A stretch of DNA of 64,000 nt from Anaspis maculata (Eukaryota > Arthropoda > Insecta > Coleoptera > Scraptiidae): positions 59,747,787 through 59,811,786 of the forward strand of contig OX421962.1 of assembly GCA_949128115.1 (NCBI GenBank). Direction: 5' to 3'. Within the stretch, counting starts at the first letter, position 1. Each line of letters opens with the position of its first letter. Of this stretch, positions 48,581 through 60,344 are shown in pieces. Both the position numbers and the translations under genes were made by a program. Below the pieces are notes generated by a model. That model saw only the letters and a list, made by a program, of their open reading frames with translations, searched no databases and was not told where the DNA came from.

Positions 48581-49250
48581 GCATAAATTTAATGGTTCTG
48601 CTTTATTCCCTAAGGCAAGTCAACCATCCCTTGAAAAAATAGAAATTAGAATAGTGGTCGAGTAATATATAATTTTGAAGGTTCTTCACCTCTCTATATT
48701 ATTTTTAGTACAAAAAGAAATAAAACCGAACCATCCGTTTCCAAGATTACCCAAGGCGAGACCACCCTATATTCAAGAAATTTAAATGGGGATAAAGGTC
48801 GAAGGACACATCATTTTGAAGGCCTTCTAGCTCTTTTGTATTTGGTTGTAAAAATAGATAATATTGAACCACCTGTTTTCAAGTAACGATTTTTTTTAAT
48901 CCAAAAACTCTCAACCTTGAATATCATCACTTGAAAATACCTGAATTAATTCTGTTTCTTTTTACACCAAAATGAAAATAGTTAAAAGTCCTTCGAAATG
49001 ATGTGCTAATCGACCCTTTTCTCACTGAAATTTTTCCCAATGGTAGTGATCACCCTGGTTTTGAAGATCTTAAAAGCAGGTGGTTCAATTTTATTTATTT
49101 TTGTACTGAAATAAGAAGAGTTAAAAGGCCTTTCAAATGATATTTCATTGAACTCCTATTCTCAATTGAATTTTTTTCAAAAGTATGTTCCTTTAGGGGT
49201 GAAGCAGGAACATATTATAATTTATGTTAATCACCTCCCCTTCAAATATA

Positions 49251-50492
49251 CAGGGTGATTCACCACCAAATGAACATAGCTCAAGGGTAGGTCCAGTTTT
49301 GCCAGGCGAACCAGGATCTGGTTTTGAAATTTCTATAAAGTAGTTCGTTTCGAAGCTACAGGGTGATTCATGTATTTCGTAGAATTTTTTCACAAGCTGT
49401 ATCTTCAGAACGACTCAATGGAATCGATTGAAATTTTGTGAGTTAATTCTTCTATTGATGGCTGACACATCGCCCTATCAAACAGTTCAAAATTTCCAGG
49501 GCCGGCTTTGAAAAAAAAACTTCGAAGCTTTTTTCAAAAAAAGACATTCTGTATGCCTATTTTTCAAAATTCATTCTCATATTCAAAAACCACAGGAAAC
49601 ATGCTAATAATATCGCAAAAAAAAATTGCTTGGCACCATTGAGCTGTCAATAAAATTTTGATACTCCTGAAAATTTTTGAGGTTAGGATTTTTTGTAAAT
49701 TGATAATTCAAAATATTTGCAAATGATCTATTATGGCCTTGAATTTCAGCCGTTTCGTCAAAAAAATTGAAAAAAATTTTCACGTCTTTTCGGCAGCAAA
49801 AAAAAATTTCATCAGAATTTGAGAAAAAAAATTTGTTACGTTCCTCAACCTCACTTCTATCCCACATTGAGCTGAAATTGAGGGACGTGACATAAATTTT
49901 TCGAAAATTTTGATGAAATTTTTTGTTGCTCCCTGCCTACTGGAAAACGTTAAAAAAAATTTCATTTTCACAATCATTTTTTTGACGAAACGGCTGAAGT
50001 TTTAGGTCATAATAGATCATCACCAAATATTTCAAATTATCAATTTACAAAAAATCCTTACCTCAAAAATTTTCAGGACTATCAAAATTTTATTGACAGC
50101 TCAATGGTGCCAAGCAATTTTTTTTGCGATACTTATAGCATGTTTTATGTAGTTTCTGAATGTGAAAATAAATTTAAAAAAATATACATTAGAACGTTTT
50201 TTTCGAAAAAAAACTTTGAAGTTTTTTTATCAAGGCCGGCCCTGAAAATTTCGGACTGCTTGATTGGGCGATGTGTCAATTATCAATAGTAGAATTAACT
50301 CACAAAATTTCAATCGAATCCATTGGATCGTTCTAAAGATATGGCTTATTCAAAAAATCGACAAAATACATGGTAATCACCCTGTAACTTCAAAACAAAC
50401 AGCGTTAGAAAATTTTCAAAGCCAGATCCTGGTTTGCCTGGAAAAACTGGACCCACCCTCAGGCTATGTCCATTTGGTGGTGAATCACCCTG
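49251..50492. mobile_element. 1.24-kb palindrome, TA|CAGGGTG..CACCCTG|TA, nested insertion
   Basis: The ends CAGGGTGATTCACCACCAAA and TTTGGTGGTGAATCACCCTG are flanked by TA. The arms (about 610 bp each) meet near 49870 and share TTTTGCCAGGCGAACCAGGA, ATCGCAAAAAAAA, TGGCACCATTGAGCTGTCAA and further phrases. A second CAGGGTGATT lies internally at about 49360, mirrored near 50380. Non-coding. Confidence 0.88.
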
Positions 50493-51301
50493 TACAACCG
50501 ATCTGTTCCGGGATTTCTTAAAAAAAAATCAGGAAAAAAATCGGGGGTTGTTACTTTCGAAATAAGCACCCTGTTTGTACACTCAGCCATAATCACCGTT
50601 CTTACAATATTGGGAGGTTGAGATTTACCAGGAAATAAACTTCCATCAAGATCCACATAAATAAATGGAGATATTGTAACTAAACCCAAAATTAGAAGTG
50701 TATCACCGAATCTTGTCCAATTATTATGAAATTTATTATAGTATCTCAATAAAATGATAAATTTCATCTCAATTTGTTCACAATCATGTTGTTATGCGTT
50801 GAATAAAATTAATATTAGAGTGATCGAAGAAATAATAAAAGGATAAAATTACCTAATAATACACTTTCTTATCCTGATCTAAAAAAAAGTACCATCACGT
50901 AAGTGTCTGTTAATGAATAATAAGAACACCTGAAAGGCTTTTTTACTTCAAATTTTCATCACCCGATAATTCACATAGAAAAGTCATAGATGTAGCAATA
51001 AAAACGCCAACAAATGTTACAGCATCTGAACCCATCAATTTATTTTTTCCAAACGCATTCCTCGTCGTAAGCCCGCATTTAAATTACAAATTATCAGTTT
51101 TTATGTTTTTATGCAACACAAATTCAATAAATTTCAAACTATTAACATTTATTTACTATTGAAGAAAAAGAGCACTTCCTGCAGCACCAGCACATCTTGC
51201 CGAATCCTGCGAGAATCGCGTGGTGCCATCAAAACACGGACAAAGCTCTATTCTTCACCAGGGAGTGTTCCAGGGTCGTTTCCATCAAGGTTGGCTCGCG
51301 G

Positions 51302-51308
51302 TATAAAA
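51302..51308 (+). promoter_or_regulatory. TATA box of the RR-1 cuticular gene
   Basis: TATAAAA, about 80 bp before the ATG. An initiator-like GGCAGTAG lies about 38 bp downstream near 51340. Confidence 0.75.
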
Positions 51309-51381
51309 CCTTCCGGAGCGCCGTGAGAGGGCAGTAGTCGTAGTTTGCCTCTTTGGTAGACCGGTCACGTCACTTTTCGTC

Positions 51382-51924
51382 ATGTTCAGATTAGTGAGTA
51401 TTTTTGGAAAAAATACTTACCCCTTTCTCTTAATTTCTCCAAATTATTATAACTGGCTTTGTTTGCTGAAACTTTTTTTTTTTAGGTTGTTTTAGTGGCT
51501 TTTGTGGGAGCAGTCTGCGGACAGGCCTACAGGGGCGACCCCCAAACCGCAGCTATTTTAAATGAACAGAGGTACTTGAACGGTGACGGAAAGTTCGGAG
51601 CACAATATTCACAAGAAGACGGCGTGGAATTTAAAGAAGAAAGTGATGCCGATGGAACCCGGAGAGGAAGTTACTCTTACGTGGATCCTACAGGACAAAG
51701 AAGGACTGTGAGCTACACGGCAGGCAAAAATGGATTCCAAGCTACCGGAGATGGCATTCCTCAACCGGTTCCTACAGTTTTACCAGTGGCACCTCAACCC
51801 CAATACCAGCCGTTGCCTCAGTACAACCCTCCTCAACAATATGAGCAGCCGCGGTCACAGTACAGACCTCAGCCTCAACAATATCAACCACAGCCTCAGC
51901 AGTATCAACCACAGCCTCAGTATC

Positions 51925-51980
<56 letters not shown>

Positions 51981-52194
51981 CCGGTACCAGCCGCAACCCC
52001 AATACCAACCTCAGCAACAGTACCAGCCACAGCCACAACAGCAGCAACAGTACCAGCCTCAGCCCCAATACCAGCCACAATATCAACCTCAGCAATATAC
52101 CACAACACCAGCACCCCATAGATTCTACCCTCCAGGCAAGCTGTCCCTGAACCGGTCGCCGGACGGTTTCAGTTATAGCTTTCAAAAAGTCTAA
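51382..52194 (+). CDS. RR-1 cuticular protein with frame break at its CAA repeat
   Basis: Secreted chitin-binding structural protein. Exon 1 (51382-51393) encodes MFRL and ends at GTGAGT. Exon 2 begins at 51486 after TTTTTTTTTTTAG in phase 0, giving MFRLVVLVAFVGAVCG|QAY, a signal peptide with cleavage near residue 16. Residues ~38-96 are a full RR-1 domain: DGKFGAQYSQEDG, GSYSYVDPTGQRR, VSYTAGKNGFQATG. A QYQPQP-rich tail then leads into 19 CAA codons (51924-51980). After these the conserved ending (QYQPQ repeats, PHRFYPPGKL, SPDGFSYSFQKV, stop 52192-52194) is in the +1-shifted frame. The unshifted frame runs into a P/A/T stretch and stops at 52121. One surplus C at 51981/51982 would account for it. 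The ending is typical of RR-1 proteins, so the break is either a real lesion or a sequencing error. Confidence 0.85.
51924..51980 (+). repeat. (CAA)19 coding microsatellite
   Basis: Nineteen uninterrupted CAA codons (poly-Gln) within the RR-1 gene. The reading frame changes immediately after the last unit. Confidence 0.95.
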
Positions 52195-52266
52195 GTCGCA
52201 GTATAAGTAGTTAGGAATTATCATTTTTCGCGCCTAAACATTTGTCCATAATGTACCATAATTCAC

Positions 52267-52272
52267 AATAAA
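52267..52272 (+). terminator. polyadenylation signal of the RR-1 gene
   Basis: AATAAA, 73 bp after the 52194 stop codon, followed by a T/A-rich, GTTT-containing stretch. Confidence 0.75.
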
Positions 52273-52274
52273 AT

Positions 52275-54860
52275 GTTTATTTAAATGTTTAATTCGCATT
52301 TCATTCGCTTGGCAACAAAACAACAAAGAAATGAAAGTCTTAGCCTTGAATGTATCTGCTCCCATTAACAGGTATTTGCACCATAAGGTCGCATTTTATC
52401 AGGTTTGCTTGAAGGAGTGCACGCCGGGCAAGTCTTTCCGGAAGGTGGGCTCACTTTATGAAATATCGGAAGTTTCTGGTGATGTCCAAACATGGAACGC
52501 AAGGTTTTCGCAGAAATTGCAATGGATTTGGTCATCATCAATACTAATGTCATAGTTCAATCGTGATTCTTGCAATACCACGCGCAACAGAAAAATGCAT
52601 TACCCTATAAGCAACATGCTAATAATAGATTAATTCAATAAAAATTGAAATTACCAAAGAGAAATGGCTGGATTACGGATGCAAGGTGCATAAAGCAATT
52701 AAAATAATTGCTGTATTACCACTTTTCGTGCTGACATTTATTGGTTTCATACCAACTTTTCTTCTTATAGTGATAATAGCTTCTCTCGTAGATAATAAAA
52801 AAATGTGCAATAAAAATGAAAAAATCGCTGTGGGCATTGGGCAACGACAGCTTCCGGTTTTCGTGTAGTAACAGTAGTAACCTTTCGAATTAACGTGATC
52901 TTGAACCTGAAAACTTAGGCGTGGTGACAATAGGCAGTCTGAAAACGGGTTTACATGTCTGAAACCGGGTAGGTACTTGCTTTAGAATGCCAAATGCATC
53001 ACCTTCTAGCATATTGAGCACTTATTCAATGTCAAGTCTTATAATGACAAAATCGTTATGTTGATAATTATTACTTTTTCCTCATGGGAAGTTCCTCTCG
53101 GAATATAGGTGATACTTGATAGCCTAAATTCCGGCAAGGAAGTCACCGGCAAACGAATTATTCACAAAAGTTCATCTTATTAGGTATAATGTATGTATTT
53201 TATTGGATCAATTTGTTGGCAATAGTAACAGCCGTTCTATAAATTCTAGTATTCATTATAATACATATTTACTGACTTTCAAGCCATTCTGTTACATCAA
53301 AAAATACCAACCTAAATTTTATGGGAAATTCTTTATGGTAGTTGGCACATAAGAAACATAAGATAACTTCATTACCGGTGTTGAGATTTCTTAAACCTTC
53401 TGCCTGTCTGTTGTTAGTTCAAGTTAGTTTGTCCATTTGTCCTCTTGTCCATCTTCCGTGATACATTTTACTGCCAGAGTAGGTACATACTTTATTTTCA
53501 TAATTTTTCCAAGATGTTTTACATGGCTCTGAGAATGCATCGTAAAGACTCCGACAACCGATAAGCGACGAACCTATATCACATCAAATAATCGTGGATG
53601 CGCCGTTAAGAACGATGAACCATGACAGTGAAATGTATCAATGATATGAACCATAACAGTGGAATGTAGCGAGAAAACCAGAAAATAGTCTTGGAATATG
53701 GTTACTGTGAACGCACTATACTTTGAAACCGACTATAGAAAAAGCCAATTAGGGGATTCTTTGGGACTTAGGATATGATATTATAGAAGATGAAATTCTG
53801 CGTCGATATCAATAAAATGTCATGAATTTTTCTCTGACCCTGGAAACTATCTTTGCCGCGCTATTCGGGCGGGAAGTTGGAATAACAAAAAAAGATTGAA
53901 AATAATTTGGAGACCGAAAAATTCCCGGGAAATTTGAAAAAATGATTGAAAAATGTTCAAGAGCGAGTTACCTCTTGTTGAAAAAAAAAAGGTTAAAATT
54001 GGTCGACGAAATAAAAAGTTGGAAAATTTGCAGTTGCAAAAGCAAAACGGATATATCCGGTGAAATCTCAAAACTTTTTTCTGCACGATCACAATACTTC
54101 TCCTTCCATGTTGGTGGGGGGTCGAGAAAGTCTAAAAATCAAACCACCCGTTTTCAAAGTGGTCACCCTTTTCAAAAATTTGAATGAATATGCCTACGCC
54201 GAGGTATGCCTAGTTTCAGTACCTAATTGGAATTCCAAGGTCAAATGTCTTACTCGGTCACTTTCAAGCCGCCATATGAAATTTTTACGTGAAGTTCGAT
54301 TCTAGTGTGTCTCAAGTTTCATTCAAATTGAATCATTTATGTAAAAAGTTCAATATAGCGGCTCGAAAGTGATCAAAAGTGACATTGACCTTGAAATCCC
54401 AATTACTTGAACCAGACATGAGTGTATTCCAAGTTTCAATAAAATCGGATCACTTTCTTCTTTCTTGGAAATTCAACATTGCGGCACAGAATTATCAATA
54501 TCTTTGGTAATTCAATTTCGATTTCCGAAATTCAAAAACGTTACTAAAGCTGAAACACAGATCTTTGTAATTGTGCTATTGGAATGCACGAAATATTGTT
54601 TTTGGAAAATCGCGCTCGTACTAAACTTTTTTTTAATTTCGGCAATTTCACACTGTTCCATTGATCACCCTGTAGCAACCTTATGAAACACTGTTGGTAT
54701 TTGACGTGATCAAGGCATGAAAACGAAAGATTGGGCCATCGAACACTGAAGATTGATATGAAATCGCTCACGGGAATCAGAAGTTATGATGATTTTAGAA
54801 ATCGTCTGAATTTGCTTGTCCCCTAGATTCTTTTGATGTGTGTTTTTCGATGGATTGGCA
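52275..54860. other. intergenic DNA; ATGAAAATCGG-type phrases near the end
   Basis: No gene recognised. Around 54230-54480 phrases such as AAGTTTCAATAAAATCGGATC and GCCGCCATATG repeat the module seen at 22950-23530. A CACCCTG|TA solo end occurs at about 54665. Confidence 0.45.
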
Positions 54861-54872
54861 AAAAATATAATA

Positions 54873-56758
54873 GTCTGGGGGCATAGGGTCAAAAAAGGCT
54901 TGGCCGTGTGCAACTTCGTGAAGATATATAGAGATATGTCCTAATCGACTCCTGGGCGATCAAGGATCATGAAAAGTTATGGTGGAATATTGACATCTGC
55001 TGCAGGCAAATATGGTGGAGGCGCCAAAATGGACTTCATCTGGTAATAAGAAACTGGCTGTAGCTCGTTTGTTTTTCAACGGATTTCAACATCTGAAACG
55101 TCATTTTGTAGACAAAAAAATTCTCTTCTTATTTCATACCTGAATTTACAAACGTCATTTCGGGAAACTGTCAAAATTGTCTTCATAAGATATGCTAAAT
55201 TCCGGTCTTTTTTGAAGGTGATCTGATATTTTTGAAACTTGGCAGTATTATAGATCTTGAGGTGCCTTTTCCGAATTTCTACTTTTCCACTTCGTATATT
55301 TGCCGTCTTGGCCGCCGTATTGAAAAGATGGCGCCCAAAAAATAGTTTTCTGTCAATATCTTCATTTCAGTCCATGTGAGGTGGAAGCGTTTATATGCGA
55401 ATGGAAGCTTATTCAATTCTCTACAATTTGACACCTTACTCGTGTATATGCTACTTCCGGTTCTTGGGTTATGGCTTCTAGAACTCCCTGAAGCGTCAAC
55501 TTTTGTCATCCAATCAGCATATCAAGTTGATCTTAGCTTCACGTGGCAGTCAAATTGACCATAAATAATGATAAGTTTTTAACTACAGACTATCTTTATC
55601 CAGAAAATCAATCATGGTAACGGTTGTTATGCAACTACAGAGTGAAGTCTAAGAGAAAATTGACTTTAAAAAGATATAGCTTGAGCTCGAGCTTGAGAAC
55701 CGTAAGTCGCACATGAGTGATTCAGATGTCAAATTTCAGAAAATTTTATAGACCTCCACTTTTGATATGAATCCTAGAAAATTTTGACGAATTTTCCAAA
55801 AATTTTCCGAAAATATGTTTTTGAACGCCATCTTTTCAAAATTATGGCCAGAACAGCAGAGATACGAAGTGGAAAAGTGGATATTCTGAGTTATGACCCC
55901 AAATTTCATCATAATAATGAGTTTCGAATGTATCTGATATCCTTCAAATGTTATATTACCTTTATTTCTTTCTAAAGTCAGGTTACTTTCACAGTTCACC
56001 CTGTAATCACACAAATAACATCACCATGATCGATTTTCAAAATTTTGACCATCTATAGTTGATGGCCAAGAGCTTATTCTTGGTTAATTTGCTTACCACA
56101 TGACGGTAATATCAATTTAACATGCTGATTGAATGCCGAAAGTTGATGCTTCCGGAAGGTCTGAAAGATCTAACTCAAGAACCGTAAATCGCACATACTT
56201 GACTGATATGTCAAATTGTAGATATTTGAATGGGCTTCCCTCCGCATATACACGTTACAATCTTGAGTCAGTTGAATTTAAGATATTGACAAAAAACTGT
56301 TTTTTGAGCGCCATCTTTTCAATATAGCGGCCAAAATGTCAAAGATACGAAGTGGAAAAGTAGAAATTCGGAAAAAGCACCTCAAGATCTATGATACTGC
56401 CAGGTTTCAAAAATATTGGATAATCTTCAAAAAATGGCGAAATTTAGTATATCCTATAAAGACAATTTTGACAGTTTCACGGAATGACGTTTGTGAATTT
56501 AGGTATGAAATAAGAAAAGAATTTTCTTGTTTACAAAATGACGTGTCAGATCTTGAAATCCGATGAAACACAAACGAGCTACAGCCAGTTTTTTATTACC
56601 AGATGAAGCCCATTTTGGCGCCTCCACCATATTTGTCTGCAGTAAATTCCAATATTCCACCATAATTTTTCATAGTCCTTGATCCCCCAGGAATCGATTA
56701 AGACATAACTCTATATATCTTCACGAAGCTGCACACAGCACGACCTATGCCCCCATAC
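54873..56758. mobile_element. 1.9-kb palindrome, TA|GTC..AC|TA ends
   Basis: The ends GTCTGGGGGCATAGG and CCTATGCCCCCATAC are flanked by TA (54871-54872 and 56759-56760). Shared mirrored landmarks: ATGGTGGAGGCGCCAAAATG, TGAGGTGCTTTTTCC-like and ACTTTTCCACTTCGTAT, plus TTCAAGAACCGTAAATCGCACA-type phrases split over the arms. The right side has two direct copies of the ACGCCATCTTTTCAA...GATACGAAGTGGAAAAG segment (55820-55880 and 56300-56360), so the palindrome is asymmetric in the middle. No gene. Confidence 0.8.
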
Positions 56759-57126
56759 TATAAAGTTTTCAACGCATTGGACGGCTTATTCCATGCTGCG
56801 AAACACCATAAATATGAAAAAGAGAATATCAACGGTACTAAATTTGCCAAGCTTCAGTCCCATTTGGAAATTGCACACTGGGCCGGCCTGAAATTTTCCG
56901 AAAAGAAATCTCAAAAAAATCATCAGGGGAAGGTCTTTTTGGTCTTTCAGTAGGCTTCAGTGCTTTTAAATCTGTTTTTTACGGTGAGTTGCAAATTTCA
57001 TCAGTCGTTTTTATTTTTGTCTTTACGGCGGCGTCAAGCCCAAGTGTCAACGATAGCAATCAAAGAAAGCTGGGCGCACCTGTCACTTTCTTCGCGTATT
57101 ATATGCACGCCGGGAAGTGAATCATT

Positions 57127-57262
57127 AGGTTTGTTCGCGTCGCATGAACTTTCTGCACTTTCTGCACTCAAACTGCTGTGATTGGTCAGCTGCTGCCAGG
57201 GACCCCACGCTATTGGCTGGGGTGCAGAAAGTGCAAAAAGTTCATGCGACGCGAACAGACCT
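57127..57262. mobile_element. 136-bp MITE, ATT duplication
   Basis: The ends AGGTTTGTTCGCGTCGCATG and CATGCGACGCGAACAGACCT, with ATT on both sides (57124-57126 and 57263-57265). The loop includes TGCTGTGATTGGTCAGCTGC. Confidence 0.85.
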
Positions 57263-57469
57263 ATTGCATACCGGGTAGATGACAGTTAAAGTATCAATTA
57301 GTTGTTGTTTGTGGGTAAAATTTTATTACTAGTCAGAAGATTGATTTACGAGTCAGCATCTGCTTGTGCACAAGGGTGCAGCACTACATATAGGACAATG
57401 ATAGCGTGATAAAACAGTGCATCATATGTCGCAGTGCAGCATGAGCACATAAGCGCTTTCCATTCCAAG

Positions 57470-57742
57470 GGTTGCGCTATAAAATGGGTGCAAGTTACAT
57501 TCACAATGCGTAGAAACACTTATCCACCTGTCTCAATGAACAATCAAAAACTAACTCAAGCCGAAGAAGCAAGATACCTAGGCATGCATCTTGATAGACG
57601 CCTAACGTGGCACAAACACATATTCACGCAGAGGAAGCAGCTCGGATTAAAACTAAAGAAATTGTATTTGTTGATCGGCCTAAGATCTCAACTATCCCTT
57701 GACAACTATCAGTGGATGATCACCCGGTATAAAACCGTGTAA
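57470..57742 (+). pseudogene. non-LTR reverse transcriptase fragment
   Basis: Encodes WVQVTFTMRRNTYPPVSMNN followed by QAEEARYLGMHLDRRLTWHK and RKQLGLKLKKLYLLIG, the YLG-hxDxxLTW motif block just downstream of the polymerase domain in jockey-clade retrotransposons. There is no catalytic FADD region and no 3' part, so it is a truncated relic. The same block occurs in the relic at 59596-60335. Confidence 0.85.
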
Positions 57743-58055
57743 ATGACATGCAACATCATGGCTGTAGTTGTTAGGAAATTAGACAATGAATTTTTTTTGG
57801 AATTCTTAAATCATCATGCACATGAGTATATTCTACATATTTATTTCTTTGGCAAAATTGAAAAAAATATACCTATTCTGAATATTTTGCACCTAGGTAA
57901 ATATTTAACAAGGTACATACGTTTCTTTTTAATGTTCAGTTGTGTAATAATTGTTTAACTCAAATTTCCCTTAAACTTTATGTTGATTATTAGAGTGTGT
58001 CATGATGGTAAACTGTTTTTGAAGAACAGCCAGAAATGTACTCCTTTTTTAATAA

Positions 58056-58185
58056 TAGTATATTATATACCAAGGTTGAGAAAGTATTATTATAGCTGAA
58101 GCGCCAGTTTAGATCCCGAAGCGCAGCTAAGGAATATAAGGCGCTGAAGCTATAATAATTTTCTCAACCGTGGTTTATATAGTAT
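58056..58185. repeat. ~130-bp MITE-like hairpin
   Basis: TAGTATATTATATACCAAGG, then TTGAGAAAGTATTATTATAGC, is mirrored by GCTATAATAATTTTCTCAAC and CGTGGTTTATATAGTA. The core has GAAGCGC on both sides. Non-coding. Confidence 0.75.
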
Positions 58186-59256
58186 TTTTTTTACTGCTAG
58201 AAAATCGTCATCCTAATTCAGGAAGAGGTTAATAATGATGCACTTCACGGCTAGTAGTGAAAAAAGTACATTTTATTACTGATACTTTTTTGACGGATGA
58301 ATAATTTATGAGTATATAAAGTTCTGGATAAAGGTTTCTACTTCCAAATTATTGTTATTGATTTCACTCCATCAGTGGATAACTGAATAAGTACTTAAGA
58401 AGATAATGCTTTGCTTTTTTTTTCAGAAAAATCAATATTTACTAATATTTTCAAACGCGAAATTCATGCTGCCATCTGTTGTGGAATGGAGGCACGATAC
58501 TTTCATTCATGTTGCGTTCAGCAAGTTTTCGTTACAGAGTACCTTACTACGTACAAGTTCATCAATCATAGTTTGCACTCGAGTTTGCAGTATTGCAGTT
58601 CGCTACATTAGCTTTAATTTTCAATCAATAAATTCAAAACTTCAATACTAGTCGTCGATATCTTTCAGTGAACGAGCGCAGTGGAAGCCTCAAGTTTCAA
58701 GAAGGTGGATTGAACATATAATATGGACATTGTATAGGGTGCTCTAGGTATTATTAGTGGGAAAAAAGTCCATAGGAGAGTTCAATGCTTCAAAGAAAAA
58801 AATCGGGCTTTTCAATTTTCAAGTTCCGAAAAATTTCCCTGGAGTCTGTTCCAAAATCTTCACAAAAATCATTTAGGATTACGAAAATAAAGGGATTTAA
58901 AGTCCCATTTATTGACCTCCAATATTCCCAGAAATGAAAAACCTAATTTTTGTACAATAATTTTGGGCAGTTTTGAGGCATTACCCCAAACTGTTCACGG
59001 ACTTTTTTCCACTGTTTTTGCGTAGGTAGTACAGTATGATTTGAATTAATAAGCTGTAATAGTAAACATCTCATATTTGCGAAATATTTCAATATTTTTT
59101 CAGTTACCTATAGCTATTGTTTCTTAAAACATGAATATCAAAGTGTTTCACAAGAACATGCCGTTGGTTTCATAATTAAGACGTTTATTCACGTTCATTT
59201 CGCTGTTTTTATTATCAGTGAGATTACCTTATTCAGTTTGAACTACTTACACTAGG

Positions 59257-60340
59257 TTTTTTTTTAATTTTTTTTATTTCAACCCCAAATAAACTTAACA
59301 ATCTGCCCGGAGGCAATAAACAACGTATGCAACATAGATAACAATATATAAAAATTAACATGAATACTCTTTGAGTTAGTGGTCTACATTAAAACCCCAA
59401 CTGTTGATCAACTTTACGTTTTGTGAATTAGGGAGTTTTTATCTCAGAAAACTGGATCTAGACCCGATTTGGTAAATCCAGCGGTTTGTATCGCTTTAAT
59501 CGATAAGTTGTGTTACTGTTATCTAGGAGGTTGACCGCTAGACTGTTGGGGTGTTCTTCTAATCGATATAGATACCTACTTTTCACTCGCGAACTTCACT
59601 TCCTCGCGCACTGAACACATGCGAAGATCTTGGTGGATGGTGTCGTTGGTGACATGTCATGATGGAGAATCGGTGATGGTGCGAAGTGTTTTTGACTGGA
59701 AGCGCTGCAGGATCTCAATGTTCGAGCTACTAGCAGTAGTAGCAGTGCCCCAAAGTTGCATGCCATAGATACGTCCACATTGGCTTGATCATAGCTTTGT
59801 AGATGAGGAGCTTGTTTTCTATACACAGCTGAGATCGTCTATCAAGTAGCCAGTATAACCTGCTGATTTCATGCCAAGTTGTTTGCGCTTAGTGGAAATA
59901 TGCTTCTTCCATGTTAGTTTTTGGTCAATGTGCATCCCCAGGTGCTTGGCGTCCTCAGCTTGTGGTAGTTGCTTCCCGTTCATGGTCACTGGTGGGCAAG
60001 TCTCTTTCCTTAGAGTGCATCAGGTGACATGGATGGACTTGGATTCGTTTGCTTTCATTCGCCATTTTTTCTGCCAGGTCTGAAGGTTGTCCATGGATTT
60101 CTGCAGTTTCCGTGATGCTATTGTAGGGTCTTCATGTATAGCCATTAGCGCTGTGTCGTCTGCGAAAGTACCTGTCAGGTCTGCGGTTGTTGGAATGTCA
60201 GCTGTGTATAACAGGTACCTATAACGTTAGTCCGAGCACACTGCCCTGTGGAACACCAGCTTGGATTGGGTACAGGTTGGTTACTTCTCCCCGGTATTTT
60301 ACTTGGAAATAACTGTTGGTGAAATACGATTCAAGCACTT
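59257..60340 (-). pseudogene. 5'-truncated jockey-like non-LTR retrotransposon
   Basis: Minus-strand reading gives SYFQVKYRGEV, IQAGVPQGSVLG, then FADDTALMAIHEDPT with the catalytic FADD (60166-60155), RKLQKSMDNLQTWQKKWRMK, ETCPPVTMNGKQLPQAED, LGMHIDQKLTWKKHISTKRK, NKLLIYKAMIKPMWTY and LQRFQSKTLRTITD. Frame changes and stops (e.g. after SVLG and after IHVT) mean it is dead. The 3' end at about 59257-59280 is an A-rich tail on this strand (AAATAAAAAAAATTAAAAAA). The 5' part of the element, including the endonuclease, is missing. Confidence 0.88.
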
Positions 60341-60344
60341 GATT

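Larger units (their letters stand above)
48275..50573. mobile_element. CAGGGTG foldback interrupted by a second foldback
   Basis: The left end CAGGGTGTTCATTTGAAAA is preceded by TA. It shares its start (GTTCATTTG), the TTTAATGNTNCTGCTTTAT segment and GGNTGAAGCAGGANCAT with the element at 61660-62314. The matching right end (TGTTCCGGGATTTCTT...GCACCCTG) is found only after 50503, beyond the element at 49251-50492, so the two are nested. A (AAT)n run lies at about 48527-48580. Confidence 0.75.

Noticed and set aside
51772..52224. Minus-strand open frame opposite the RR-1 gene, with poly-Val and poly-Cys neighbours
   Set aside because: Antisense of CAA/CAG-rich repeats, so stop-free by composition.
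52686..52868. 60-codon plus-strand frame with a hydrophobic segment (FVLTFIGFIPTFLLIVIIAS)
   Set aside because: It looks like a membrane peptide, but there is no promoter, splice or homology support and AT-rich DNA yields such frames by chance.
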